Of a DNA stretch of 64,000 bases, positions 1 to 8,310 are shown one piece after another. A program made the position numbers and the translations under genes. The notes under the pieces were generated by a model. The model did not search any database, had not been told where the DNA came from, and saw only the letters and a list, made by a program, of their open reading frames with translations. How positions within the stretch are numbered: the first letter of the stretch is position 1; each line of letters opens with the position of its first letter. This stretch comes from Nakamurella lactea DSM 19367 (GTDB lineage: Bacteria > Actinomycetota > Actinomycetes > Mycobacteriales > Nakamurellaceae): contig NZ_AUFT01000018.1 of NCBI RefSeq assembly GCF_000426645.1, positions 62,001-126,000 of the forward strand, read 5' to 3'.

Positions 1-698
1 GTGGCCGGCCGAACGCCGGGAACGGTGACGCTCCAGAACGACTTCCAGGCGCCGGCGCCGTCGGTCGATGCCGATTCGTACAACTCCTTGGGCACGCTCT
101 GCAAGGCCGCCAGGTACAGCAGGATGAAGAACCCCAACTGCTTCCAGGTGACGAAGAAGGCGATCATCGGCATCGCCCAGAAGCTGCTGACCAGCCAGCT
201 CGGATCCGGCGCCAGCGGGCCGAGGATCGAGTTGACCAGGCCGTGCGAGTTGAACAGGAACAGCCACACCCCGACAACGGCGACGCTGGCCGTCACGTAT
301 GGCACGTAGAAGGCCACCCGGAAGAAGGCCCTGGCCCTGATCGCCTTGTTCAGTGCCGTCGCGAGTACCAGCGACAGGATCACTGTCAGCGGGACGTTGA
401 TCAGGATGAAGACGCCGACGTGGCGGAACGAGTCGAGCACGTCCGGATCCGTCAGCACCGATTTGTAGTTGTCCAGGCCGACGCCCGGGGTGGCGACCTT
501 GACACCGGGGGCGGTGAAGCGGAACTTGTGGAAGCTCATCCACACCGCGAAGCCCAGCGGGAAGGCGAACACCACCGCGAGGAAGACCACGTACGGGGCC
601 GACAACAGCAGCCCGATCGGCTGGCGGCCGACGACTTTCGCCATCAGGCCGCCGGCCGACCGCTGCCGCGACTGCGTCGTCGGGGCGATGGTCGACAT
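1..698 (-). CDS. Sugar ABC transporter permease (partial, C-terminus outside the window)
   Basis: Inner-membrane permease of a carbohydrate ABC importer (MalF/UgpA type). The visible 232 residues begin MSTIAPTTQSRQRSAGG. A first membrane segment lies at about residues 28-48 (LLLSAPYVVFLAVVFAFPLG). Further membrane segments follow (VGVFILINVPLTVILSLVLA; AFYVPYVTASVAVVGVWLFL). The stretch LYLAALQSVPKELYESASTDGA is the EAA-type loop that contacts the ATPase. The gene runs off the left edge, so the end is missing. It starts 5 bases after the stop of the solute-binding protein, so the two are co-transcribed. The ATPase is not seen here; many such importers share an MsiK-type ATPase encoded elsewhere. 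The exact sugar cannot be told from sequence. Confidence 0.9.
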   Translation of the reverse strand, partial: MSTIAPTTQSRQRSAGGLMAKVVGRQPIGLLLSAPYVVFLAVVFAFPLGFAVWMSFHKFRFTAPGVKVATPGVGLDNYKSVLTDPDVLDSFRHVGVFILINVPLTVILSLVLATALNKAIRARAFFRVAFYVPYVTASVAVVGVWLFLFNSHGLVNSILGPLAPDPSWLVSSFWAMPMIAFFVTWKQLGFFILLYLAALQSVPKELYESASTDGAGAWKSFWSVTVPGVRPA

Positions 699-703
699 GG
701 TGA

Positions 704-2089
704 TCAGCCCGCGGCGAGCTTGTCGATCTGGGTGGCCGCGTCGGCGAAGGTGGACTGTGGGTCCGCCTTCCCGAAGATCACGGCCGTGCTCCAGGCCTTA
801 CGGAAGTCCTGCCAGATCTCCACCGAGTTCGGCACGTTCGGCACCTCGACGGTGCGGGCGGCCTGCGAGGCGAATTCGGCGTACTCCGGGTTCTTCTTGA
901 AGTAGTCGGCGTAGGTGGTGGGCAGGTCGGTCCGCAACGGCATCTGCCCGGTCAGCTCCAGCAGCTTGCCGTCCTGCTCCTCACTCGTGGCGAATTTCAG
1001 GAAGTCCCAGGCAGTGCCGGTGTTCTTGCACGAGGTGTACAGCCCGACGTTCTTGGCATCGGAGAAGGTGTGGATCTGATCGGCGGGCATCCCCTTGCTG
1101 GTCGGCACCGGGACCACTCCCCAGTTCACCTTGCCCTTGTAGCTGGCGATCGCCCACGGGCCGACGGTCGACATCGCGGCCTTGCCGTCGGCGAACGAAT
1201 CACCTTGGTACACCTCGGTTCCGGCCAGCTTGTCGGCGTAGATCTGCCGCCAGAAGTTGATGACGTTCATGCCCTCGGCCGAGGTGAACTGCGACTTCCC
1301 GTCGACGATCAGCTGCTTGCCGCCGGTCTCGGCGGCGAACATCGGGTAGAAGTCGAACCAGGGCTGATAGAAGTCGGCGCTGGGCGAGGGATAGATCGCG
1401 TACTGCGCCGCCTTGGAATCCACGACCTTCTTGGCCGTCGCCAGGAACTCGTCATACGTTGCAAGCGGTGGCTTGTCGGTGTCGATCCCGGCCTTGGTGA
1501 AGATGTCCTTGTTGTAAAAGATCATCACCGGATTCGACTTCCACGGCAGCTGGTAGTAGTGGCCGTCTGCGCTCTGGTACTGCTTGGCGACATCGGCGCC
1601 GGTGCGCGTCTCGATGTACGAGGCGCCGTCCGGGAACGAGCTGAGATCGACCAGGCCACCGGCGTCCTGGAACTGCGGAACCGCGGCCGGCGAGGTGTTG
1701 AAGATCAGGCACGGAGTGGTGCCCGCGGTGATCGCGGCGCCGATGGTCTCCTCGGACGACTTGCCCGCCGGGATCTCCTCGCCGGTCACTTTTTGGTCGG
1801 CGTGGGCGGCGTTCCAGGCGGCCACCACCTGTTTGCCCCAGGCGACCTCCTGCTCGTTGTTCGAGTACCAGATCTTGATCTCGCCGGTCGGCCCGACCGG
1901 GGCGGCCGCGCCGGCCGAACCGGTTGCCGCGCCGCCGGTTGCCGCGCCTGCGGTGGCGGCGCCGCCGGCCGGAGTGCTCCCGGCGTTGTCGCCGCCGCTG
2001 GAGCCGCAGGCGGATACGGCGAGCACGGCCACGGTGGCGGCGACCAGCGCGGCTCTCCTGCGGGTGCCGGATCGTTGGGTGATGGTCAT
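704..2089 (-). CDS. Sugar ABC transporter substrate-binding lipoprotein
   Basis: Extracellular solute-binding protein family 1, 461 residues. It captures a sugar outside the membrane and hands it to the adjacent permease. It starts at the ATG giving MTITQRSGTRRR, because an AAGGAG ribosome site sits 5 bases upstream; a longer reading frame to 2311 exists but would run into the lacI gene. A lipoprotein signal ends in AVSAC (Cys about 28). An Ala/Gly/Thr-rich linker follows, then the binding domain beginning GEIKIWYSNNEQE. The motif DGKAAMSTVGPWAI is typical of family 1 binding proteins. It lies downstream of the LacI gene and upstream of the permease on the same strand. The substrate is unknown. 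Confidence 0.92.
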   Translation of the reverse strand: MTITQRSGTRRRAALVAATVAVLAVSACGSSGGDNAGSTPAGGAATAGAATGGAATGSAGAAAPVGPTGEIKIWYSNNEQEVAWGKQVVAAWNAAHADQKVTGEEIPAGKSSEETIGAAITAGTTPCLIFNTSPAAVPQFQDAGGLVDLSSFPDGASYIETRTGADVAKQYQSADGHYYQLPWKSNPVMIFYNKDIFTKAGIDTDKPPLATYDEFLATAKKVVDSKAAQYAIYPSPSADFYQPWFDFYPMFAAETGGKQLIVDGKSQFTSAEGMNVINFWRQIYADKLAGTEVYQGDSFADGKAAMSTVGPWAIASYKGKVNWGVVPVPTSKGMPADQIHTFSDAKNVGLYTSCKNTGTAWDFLKFATSEEQDGKLLELTGQMPLRTDLPTTYADYFKKNPEYAEFASQAARTVEVPNVPNSVEIWQDFRKAWSTAVIFGKADPQSTFADAATQIDKLAAG

Positions 2090-2204
2090 CTTGACTCCTT
2101 TGTCGCGATGGGTGGGGTCGGTCAGGTGAGTGACGTTCGGTGCTGCAGTGACGATCTGGTGCGCGGTGACGATCGGTGCTGCGGTGAAGACGGATGGATC
2201 GCGG

Positions 2205-3224
2205 TCAGCTGCCGCCGGGTCGCCCGATCGACCCGCGGGGAACGAATTGCGCGGCAGGAAGTTCCAGGTCTGTCGCGTCCTGGTTGTCGATGTGCTCGGT
2301 GAGCCGGCCACCGGCGGCGGCGCCCCAGCCGTAAGCGTCGGTGCGCACGCTGGCCAGCGCCGGATGCAGGTAGCCGGAGATCTCGGTGTCGTCGAAGCCG
2401 ATCACCGACAGATCCTCCGGCACCCGCAGGCCCTTTCGCTGCGCCACCGACATGCCGGCGATCGCCATCAGATCGTTCGCGTACAGCAGTGCGGTCGGTC
2501 GGTCGGCCAGTGCCAGCAACCGCTCGGTGGCCGCGGCGCCGCTGCCGGCCGTGAAGTCGGTCTCCACCAGCGGTCCCGGCGGCAGGCCCGCGGCGGCGAG
2601 CGTGCCGGCCCACTCGGCCTGCCTACTGTTCGCATGCAGGAATTCCGCGGGACCCGCGATGTGACCGATCCTGGTGTGGCCCAACGCGATCAGCCGGTTC
2701 ACGGCGTCGCGGACGCCGGGCCGGTCGTCCAGGCAGACTGCCGGACCGAGACCGGCGGTGTCCGGTCGGTTCAGGCTGACGAACGGCACCCGCAACTCGG
2801 CCAGCAAGGCCGGTCGCTGATCACCCACTCGCAGGTCGGCGACGATCGCACCGTCGATCCGGTTGGATCGGGACAGCTCGGTGTACGCGGCCATTTCGTC
2901 GACGGCGGACACGAACCGCAGGACCAGTGAACGACCGGTCGGGGCGAGTACCGATTCCAGGCCGGCGATGAACGGCGGGAAGAACGGATCGGCCCGCAAC
3001 AGTTCCGGTGGCCGCGCCAGCACCAGACCGATCGCGTCGGCGCGGCGGTTCGACAGCGACCGGGCCGAGTAGCTGGGCGCGTACCCGAGTTCGGCGGCAG
3101 CGGCCAGGATCCGCTCCTTGGTGGCCGAGGCGACGCCGGGCCGGCCGTTGAACGCGAAGCTGACGGCACCCTTGGAGACACCGGCTCGCTCGGCGACATC
3201 GGCAATCGTCGGATTGCGCGCCAT
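2205..3224 (-). CDS. LacI-family transcriptional regulator
   Basis: A 339-residue LacI/GalR repressor. The N-terminal helix-turn-helix reads TIADVAERAGVSKGAVSFAF (residues 5-24), followed by the hinge NRRADAIGLVLARP near residue 63. The periplasmic-binding-protein-like effector domain fills the rest, with the conserved DLSVIGFDDTEI motif near the end. The start is supported by a GGAGG site just upstream. It probably senses the sugar imported by the two genes downstream. Two operator-like palindromes lie in its own promoter (3266-3301), which implies autoregulation and, through read-through, control of the importer. Confidence 0.93.
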   Translation of the reverse strand: MARNPTIADVAERAGVSKGAVSFAFNGRPGVASATKERILAAAAELGYAPSYSARSLSNRRADAIGLVLARPPELLRADPFFPPFIAGLESVLAPTGRSLVLRFVSAVDEMAAYTELSRSNRIDGAIVADLRVGDQRPALLAELRVPFVSLNRPDTAGLGPAVCLDDRPGVRDAVNRLIALGHTRIGHIAGPAEFLHANSRQAEWAGTLAAAGLPPGPLVETDFTAGSGAAATERLLALADRPTALLYANDLMAIAGMSVAQRKGLRVPEDLSVIGFDDTEISGYLHPALASVRTDAYGWGAAAGGRLTEHIDNQDATDLELPAAQFVPRGSIGRPGGS

Positions 3225-3265
3225 CGGAGCCTCCGCTGCATCGTCGCCGCCGCCGGTTCAACAAC

Positions 3266-3301
3266 TAAACCGGTTTAATGTTGTTCTCTTTAAACCGGTT
3301 C
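3266..3301 (-). promoter_or_regulatory. Paired LacI-type operators upstream of the lacI gene
   Basis: A perfect 12-bp palindrome TAAACCGGTTTA (3266-3277) is followed by a second copy TAAACCGGTT (3291-3300) whose centre lies 25 bp away. The central CG and AAACCGGTTT form match the known style of LacI/GalR operators. The site lies 40-75 bases upstream of the lacI start, where bound repressor would block transcription of the regulator-transporter operon. Confidence 0.75.
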
Positions 3302-3350
3302 AGAACGGCTGGGTCAAGAGCCAGGAGGTTTTATCACCCGATCGGGTCAG

Positions 3351-4559
3351 TCAGCGGTCTCCGCGCAACTCCGGGCGCAGTCCGGCACCTGGCGAGCGGT
3401 CCCGCCGCAGCTCACCGAACCGGCGGCGCAGCCACGGCGTGGCGAACGCCAACAGGATCAGGATCGGCAGGAACGGCAGCAGCGCCCCGAACACCACGGC
3501 CATGCCGGCGCCGATGTTCTTCAGCACGGTGATCGCGCCGAGCACACCGCCGACGAACCCCGAGGGTCCCGGCGACCCGAGCTGGGCAACCGGCAGCACC
3601 AGCGCCGGGTTCGACTTCTCGGTGGCCGCCACCACCTTCCCGGAGATCACCAGCGTGATGGTGGACAACGCGACCTGATCGGCCATCGCCGCCCGTTTGC
3701 GCATGATCGCCTCGAGATCGGCCTCCCGACCGGACAGCTCCGACTCGATCGCGATGATGTCGGAGATCTTGGTCGCCTTCGTCAGCAACTGCCGCAGCCG
3801 GCCGACGGCGGCCTTCATGGTGGCGATCCGGCCGTCCATATCGGCCAGCGCCCCGGTCACGTCCTCGGAGCTCTCCGTGCCGGTCAGTTCGCCGAGCCCG
3901 GCCAGCGCCCTGCGCGCCGCGTCGTACTTGCTCACCGGTACCCGCAGGGTGATCGACTGGGTGGTTCCTTCACCTTCGGACGCGCTGACGTAACCACCGA
4001 CCCCGGTGCCGGCCGCCCTGGCCTTGATCGCCAGCTCGGACACCTTCTGCCGCAACGCTTTCTGATCCGCATCGGAGTCCTTGGTGGCGGGCACGGTGAC
4101 CTCGACGGCGAAGCTGGCGGTGCGGATGATCTGCCGCCCGTCCATGGCGACCGGCTCCGGATCGGTCGTCGCCGGTGCCTTCGAGCCACCCTTCGCCGCA
4201 CCCGATCCGCCGTCGGCCGAGTCCCCCGCGGCCGAACCGGCCGAGCCCGATTCCGCTGCCGCGGACGCGGCTGCACCGGCGGACGAGGCCGCCGACGGCG
4301 CAGCCGCACCGACGGTGCCGGCCGCCCGTTCTTGCTCAGTTGCCCCGCCGGCCGGGCCGGACTCCGCCGAGTCGTTGCCGAAGGACGCGGCGTCACCCGC
4401 CGCTGAGTTCTCGTTGGAGTTGGTACAGGCCGACACCGCAGCGCCGGACACGACCAGCGCGGCCAGCAGGCCGGCTGCCCACCGGCGACCGGATCGGGGG
4501 CGGCCACCGTCAGCCGCGGTTGTTCGTCGTTGAGCTCTCCGCTTCGCTGCTGACCCCAT
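3351..4559 (-). CDS. DUF4349-domain lipoprotein
   Basis: About 402 residues. The start at 4559 (MGSAAKRRAQRR) is chosen because GGGAG lies 6 bases upstream. A longer GTG-initiated frame to 4658 lacks a ribosome site. A basic N-terminus leads to a lipoprotein signal ending AAVSAC (Cys about 45). A long Ala/Gly/Ser-rich linker follows, then the DUF4349 domain starting near RQIIRTASFAVEVTV. That domain includes a predicted coiled-coil stretch (SDIIAIESELSGREADLEAI). A C-terminal membrane segment (MAVVFGALLPFLPILILLAF) is followed by a basic tail. Molecular function is unknown for the family. The protein would be held to the membrane at both ends. Confidence 0.85.
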   Translation of the reverse strand: MGSAAKRRAQRRTTAADGGRPRSGRRWAAGLLAALVVSGAAVSACTNSNENSAAGDAASFGNDSAESGPAGGATEQERAAGTVGAAAPSAASSAGAAASAAAESGSAGSAAGDSADGGSGAAKGGSKAPATTDPEPVAMDGRQIIRTASFAVEVTVPATKDSDADQKALRQKVSELAIKARAAGTGVGGYVSASEGEGTTQSITLRVPVSKYDAARRALAGLGELTGTESSEDVTGALADMDGRIATMKAAVGRLRQLLTKATKISDIIAIESELSGREADLEAIMRKRAAMADQVALSTITLVISGKVVAATEKSNPALVLPVAQLGSPGPSGFVGGVLGAITVLKNIGAGMAVVFGALLPFLPILILLAFATPWLRRRFGELRRDRSPGAGLRPELRGDR

Positions 4560-4673
4560 CGCTGCTCCCAGGACTGACGCGCGGCCGCCGAACGCAGCAA
4601 CGCTGGTTGTCCGTGGGGACGGAACAGGGGGTCCGGTCGGCTGCACCCCCGAGGTCACGATCGCATTACGAGC

Positions 4674-5180
4674 TCAGGTATCGATCAGGTGCCGGAACGC
4701 CTCGAGGTTCTTCGCCGACTCGCCGCGGGAATGCCGCCAGGCCCACTCGCGCCGGATTGCCGAGGCGAAGCCACGTTCCAGAATCGGGTTGAAATCGGCG
4801 TCCGAGGCGGACAACACGGTGCCGAGCAGGGTGTCGATCTCGGCCGTCACCCGGTCGGCAGCAACAGCCGTCAGCCCGAGCCGGCCGACCAGATGGATAT
4901 CGCCCACCGCGTCCAGTGCGTAGGCCACGGTGCGCAGGGACGCGTTGCGCTGCAACAGATACCGGTAGACGCCCTCGGCGTTCTCGTCCGGCCGGCGGCA
5001 GACGAACGACTCGATCAGCAGGTCGTGGGTGCCGACCATCAGCCAGACAAGGGTGCGGTGTCGGCGCTCCCCCGGCAGCGTCACCAGGAAGGCATCCGGA
5101 CTGCCGGGCGAGCCGTCACCCTCGTGGACGAACTGGGCCCCCAGTTCGTCCAGTGCGGCCGCGAGGCGCCGGGCCGTCAG
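4674..5180 (-). CDS. YbjN-domain protein (apparent CTG start)
   Basis: About 168 residues matching the actinobacterial YbjN family (similar to Mycobacterium Rv0487). Characteristic stretches are VTLPGERRHRTLVWLMVG, FVCRRPDENAEGVYRYLL, DAVGDIHLVGRL and a C-terminal FASAIRREWAWRHSRGES. Function is not established; the fold resembles secretion chaperones. No ATG, GTG or TTG lies in frame near the expected N-terminus. The best site is a CTG at 5180 whose bases overlap the TGA of the L,D-transpeptidase gene (CTGA), so translation is probably coupled. The next in-frame GTG would remove about 30 conserved residues. The reading frame is sure; the start is not. Confidence 0.75.
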   Translation of the reverse strand: MTARRLAAALDELGAQFVHEGDGSPGSPDAFLVTLPGERRHRTLVWLMVGTHDLLIESFVCRRPDENAEGVYRYLLQRNASLRTVAYALDAVGDIHLVGRLGLTAVAADRVTAEIDTLLGTVLSASDADFNPILERGFASAIRREWAWRHSRGESAKNLEAFRHLIDT

Positions 5181-6496
5181 CCCAGTGCCGATAGGTTCTT
5201 CCAGTCTTCCCAGGAGAACGCCCAGTCGTAGACATAGTCCTTGGCGCTCATCTGCACCGAGGTACCCGTCACCTCGACCGGGTCGCCGTAAATCACCATC
5301 TTGTACAGCTCTTCGGCGTCCTTGCCGCCCATGTTGATGCAGCCGTGCGACACGTTCCGTTTGCCGAGGTACCCAGCCGCCTCCACGCCCTTGTTCTCGT
5401 GGATGAACTCGCCGTTGTTGTTGATCCGGATCGCCCACCGCTCCGGCAGGTTGTAGTAGCCGAACTCCGGGTTCGTCATCTTGTACTCAAGGTCCTTCCT
5501 CTGCACGATGTGGATCCCGCTGACCGTGGTCCTCCCCGGTTCGGATTCCTTGCCGTAGGAAACGGGATAGTTGCGGAGAATCTTCCCGTCCTTCCAGACC
5601 ACCAGATGCTTGGTCTCCACCGCAGCCACCATCACCAACTTGCGCCCGATGGTGAAGTGCCGGACCAGGTCCTCGCGGCCCCAGGCGCCATCGCCGAGGT
5701 TCACCCCGGCCAAGTCGGCGGTCACCGTCACCTTGGTGTTGGCCGGCCAGTACTCCTTCGGCCGGAAATGCACCTGGGATTGCTGCGAGCCTTGGTTCAT
5801 GAAGTCCTCGTCCTGCAGCCAGCCCCACGATCCCTCGATGTCGCCCTTGTCGGTGGTCACCTTCAGCGCCTTCTCGGCGGCGGCCTTGTCGGTGACCGGA
5901 GTCAGGAAGGTGAGCACGATCGGGGCGCCGACCCCGACGGTCCCGCCCTCGGGGATCTGGATCAGGGCCTGCACAGTGGATGTCGGCTTGACCGTGGAGA
6001 TCTTCCCGGAGATCTTCTTGGTGCTGTTGTCCGGCGCCACCGCGGTCCCGGCGAACGTGTAGGTGACGCCATAGGTCATCTTGTCGGTGGTGGTGAAGGT
6101 GGCCTTGTCGTCACCGACCTTGCCCTCGATCGTCGACCCGTCGTCCCCGGTCACCGTCATCTCGGCGATCTTTCCGGAGAAAACGGTGATGGTGACCGGG
6201 TCGTTCGGGCCGTTGTTCTTGCTGCCGAAGGCCGGTTTCGCACTGATCCGGATCGCGTCGGCAAGCTTCCCCGAGCTGGTCTCGGCGGGCGGCGCCTGCT
6301 GGCTGCCGCTCGGATCGGCCGCGGCATCCTGCCCCGGAACGGTGACCGGGGCCGAGCTCTGCGCCACCCCGGGGGTGGTGAGCACGGTAACCACGACTTC
6401 CCCGCCCGACGAGCACGAACTGAGCACCATCGCGACCGCGGCTGCCAACGCACCGACCATCGTCGCCCGGCGCGCAGCCGGCCGTCTTTTCCTCAT
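5177..6496 (-). CDS. L,D-transpeptidase lipoprotein (LprQ/LdtMt-type)
   Basis: A 439-residue membrane-anchored enzyme that makes 3-3 cross-links in peptidoglycan. The N-terminus MRKRRPAARRAT leads to a lipoprotein signal ending VLSSC (Cys about 28). Two Ig-like domains follow (about residues 60-190 and 190-280; for example NGPNDPVTITVFSGKI). The YkuD catalytic domain contains IHENKG and the signature HGCINMGGKDAEELYKMV, with catalytic Cys in SHGCINM. The order murB, then this gene, then YbjN parallels M. tuberculosis Rv0482-Rv0483-Rv0487, but mshA and two other genes of that block are absent here. The frame extends far upstream through murB, but the lipoprotein signal fixes the start at 6496. 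Confidence 0.93.
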   Translation of the reverse strand: MRKRRPAARRATMVGALAAAVAMVLSSCSSGGEVVVTVLTTPGVAQSSAPVTVPGQDAAADPSGSQQAPPAETSSGKLADAIRISAKPAFGSKNNGPNDPVTITVFSGKIAEMTVTGDDGSTIEGKVGDDKATFTTTDKMTYGVTYTFAGTAVAPDNSTKKISGKISTVKPTSTVQALIQIPEGGTVGVGAPIVLTFLTPVTDKAAAEKALKVTTDKGDIEGSWGWLQDEDFMNQGSQQSQVHFRPKEYWPANTKVTVTADLAGVNLGDGAWGREDLVRHFTIGRKLVMVAAVETKHLVVWKDGKILRNYPVSYGKESEPGRTTVSGIHIVQRKDLEYKMTNPEFGYYNLPERWAIRINNNGEFIHENKGVEAAGYLGKRNVSHGCINMGGKDAEELYKMVIYGDPVEVTGTSVQMSAKDYVYDWAFSWEDWKNLSALG

Positions 6497-6570
6497 GATC
6501 GCTGAGGATACCGGCGGACCATGTGAGACCCGTGGGCACCGACCTGCGGGTACGCCGAGCAGAGCCCCCG

Positions 6571-7617
6571 TCAGCCCAGGCTCACCCCGACCAACACGGG
6601 CTCCGGCTGCAGCCGGACACCGAACGCGGCCTGCACGCCGTCGCGGATCTCGCCGGCCAGCGTCAACAGATCGGCGGTGCTGCCGGTGCCCCTGTTGGTC
6701 AGCGCCAGGGTGTGCTTGGTCGAGATAGAGACTCTGCCACCCGGACCCTGATAGCCCTTGGCGAAGCCGGCCCGCTCGATCAACCAGGCCGCCGACAGTT
6801 TGGTGCGCCCCGGACCGGCCGGATAGGCCGGCACCGCCACGTCGGGACCGAGCCGGGCCGCAATCGCCGCGGTGGCGGCGGCGAACTGCTGCTCGTCCAG
6901 GATCGGATTGGTGAAGAACGAGCCGGCGCTGTTGGTGTCCGGATCGGCCGGATCGAGCACCATCCCCTTGCTGCGGCGCAGCGCCAGCACCGCCTCGCGG
7001 ACCGCCGCGGGTGGCGCCTGGTCCCCCGCCTGCACGCCGAGCCGACGGGCAAGTTCCGGGTAGCGCACGGCGGTCGACCCCTGGTGCAGCCGCAGCGTGA
7101 CCTCCAGGATCACCGCCCGATCGGTGCCGCGCAGCATCGAGCTGCGGTAGCCGAGCTGCAGCTCGTCCGCCCGGATCAACCGGATCTCCCCGCGATGACG
7201 GTCGAACGCGGTGACGCTGTCCAGGAAGTCGGCCAGCTCGGCGCCGTAGGCACCGACGTTCTGCACCGGGGTGGCACCGACCGAGCCCGGAATGCCGGAC
7301 AGCGGCGCGACCTCGGCCAGGCCCTCGACGGTCAATTCGGCGACCACGTCGTCCCAGTTCAGGCCGGCCCCGATGGTGACCAGCTCGGCGCCGTCGGCGG
7401 CCCGCTCCCGGGCGATGCCACCGATCGCGATCTGCACCACCGGGACCTCGACACCGGCGTCGGCGACCACCAGGTTCGACCCGCCGCCGAGCACCAGCAC
7501 ATCCCGGCGGCCGACCGACTCGGCGACCTGCTGCGGCGTAGCTGCCCTGATCAACTCGGGCGCGGGGCCGCCCAACCGCAGAGTGGTGAGGTCGCAGAGC
7601 ATGAAGGGGGCGGGCAC
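6571..7617 (-). CDS. murB: UDP-N-acetylmuramate dehydrogenase
   Basis: MurB, 348 residues. This cytoplasmic FAD enzyme reduces UDP-GlcNAc-enolpyruvate to UDP-MurNAc in peptidoglycan precursor synthesis. FAD-binding stretches are LVLGGGSNLVVADAGV, TIGAGLNWDDVV and GIPGSVGATPVQNVGAYG. Catalytic-region motifs include LGYRSSMLRG, NSAGSFFTNPI (active-site Ser) and AAWLIERAGFAKGYQG. The start is a GTG; a -10-like TAGTCT lies 6 bases upstream, so the mRNA may be leaderless. An ATG five codons downstream is the alternative. It is divergent from the DUF2505 gene and followed by the L,D-transpeptidase, a cell-wall grouping conserved in Mycobacterium. Confidence 0.95.
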   Translation of the reverse strand: MPAPFMLCDLTTLRLGGPAPELIRAATPQQVAESVGRRDVLVLGGGSNLVVADAGVEVPVVQIAIGGIARERAADGAELVTIGAGLNWDDVVAELTVEGLAEVAPLSGIPGSVGATPVQNVGAYGAELADFLDSVTAFDRHRGEIRLIRADELQLGYRSSMLRGTDRAVILEVTLRLHQGSTAVRYPELARRLGVQAGDQAPPAAVREAVLALRRSKGMVLDPADPDTNSAGSFFTNPILDEQQFAAATAAIAARLGPDVAVPAYPAGPGRTKLSAAWLIERAGFAKGYQGPGGRVSISTKHTLALTNRGTGSTADLLTLAGEIRDGVQAAFGVRLQPEPVLVGVSLG

Positions 7618-7706
7618 CTTGCAAGACTAGAGCTGCACGTGATTTCGCCCGCAATACGGTTTACTGGGGCGCGACCAGTTCCGACCCGAACCCCACAGGA
7701 GCCTCC

Positions 7707-8219
7707 GTGTCGACCGATCTGCATGCTGTCCAGAACTACGACGCCGATCCGGACACGGTGTTCGGCAAGTTCTCCGACCGGGGCTTCCTGGAGGGCAGAC
7801 TGCAGGCGGCCGGCGGCATCGACCCCGAGATCACCGAGCTGACGAGCACCGGCGACGGCACCGATCGCACCGTGAAGATCGCCACCAAGCAGGCGATCCC
7901 GGCCTCCGCGATGCCCACCATGGTCGCCTCACTGCTGCCCGGCGACCCGGTGATCTTGCGGACCGAGACCTGGCGGCCGACCGACGACGGCAGCTACCGG
8001 GCGGACTTCGACGTGGTGATCAAGAACGCCCCGGCCACCCTGAACGGCACGATGACGCTGAGTCCGGCGGACACCGGGAAATCGGTGCTGACGGTGCAGG
8101 GCCAGGCCTCGGTGCCGATCCCGCTGTTCGGCGGGAAGATCGAGAGCGTGATCATCGAGCAGGTCGGCAAGCTGCTGGACGCCGAGGAGATCTACACCCG
8201 CAAGGCGCTGGCCGGCTGA
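7707..8219 (+). CDS. DUF2505-domain protein
   Basis: 170 residues, GTG start with AGGAG upstream. The whole protein matches DUF2505 (similar to Mycobacterium Rv0481c), a START/SRPBCC-like lipid-binding fold by inference. Visible conserved parts are YDADPDTVFGKFSDRGFLEGRL near the N-terminus and GKIESVIIEQVGKLLDAEEIYTRKAL at the C-terminus. It has no signal peptide or membrane segment, so it is cytoplasmic. It is divergent from murB, as in mycobacteria. Its biochemical role is unknown. The stop codon is followed at once by the four-copy 23-bp tandem repeat. Confidence 0.85.
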   Translation: MSTDLHAVQNYDADPDTVFGKFSDRGFLEGRLQAAGGIDPEITELTSTGDGTDRTVKIATKQAIPASAMPTMVASLLPGDPVILRTETWRPTDDGSYRADFDVVIKNAPATLNGTMTLSPADTGKSVLTVQGQASVPIPLFGGKIESVIIEQVGKLLDAEEIYTRKALAG

Positions 8220-8224
8220 CCCGC

Positions 8225-8310
8225 CGGGACAACCCCGCTACGCGCACCGGGACAACCCCGCTACGCGCGCCGGGACAACCCCGCTACGCGCACCGGGACA
8301 ACCCCGCTAC
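8225..8310. repeat. Four-copy 23-bp tandem repeat with a 17-base core shared with the nitrobindin gene
   Basis: The core CGGGACAACCCCGCTAC occurs at 8225-8241, 8248-8264, 8271-8287 and 8294-8310, separated by CGCGCAC-like 6-base spacers. The last copy overlaps the stop codon of the minus-strand gene ending at 8307. Each core can fold as a small hairpin (CGGG-loop-CCCG). It sits between two convergent genes, where it could act as a two-way terminator. The same core in reverse complement occurs five times at 52696-52856. Confidence 0.95.

Noticed and set aside
2100-2204. Imperfect direct repeats (GTGACGATCGGTGCTGCGGTGA-like) between lacI and the sugar-binding gene
   Set aside because: Copies are short and diverged, and no operator symmetry is visible; they are not counted as a regulatory element.
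1070-2302. 410-residue plus-strand frame opposite the sugar-binding protein
   Set aside because: Shadow of the real gene; no recognisable motif and no ribosome site.
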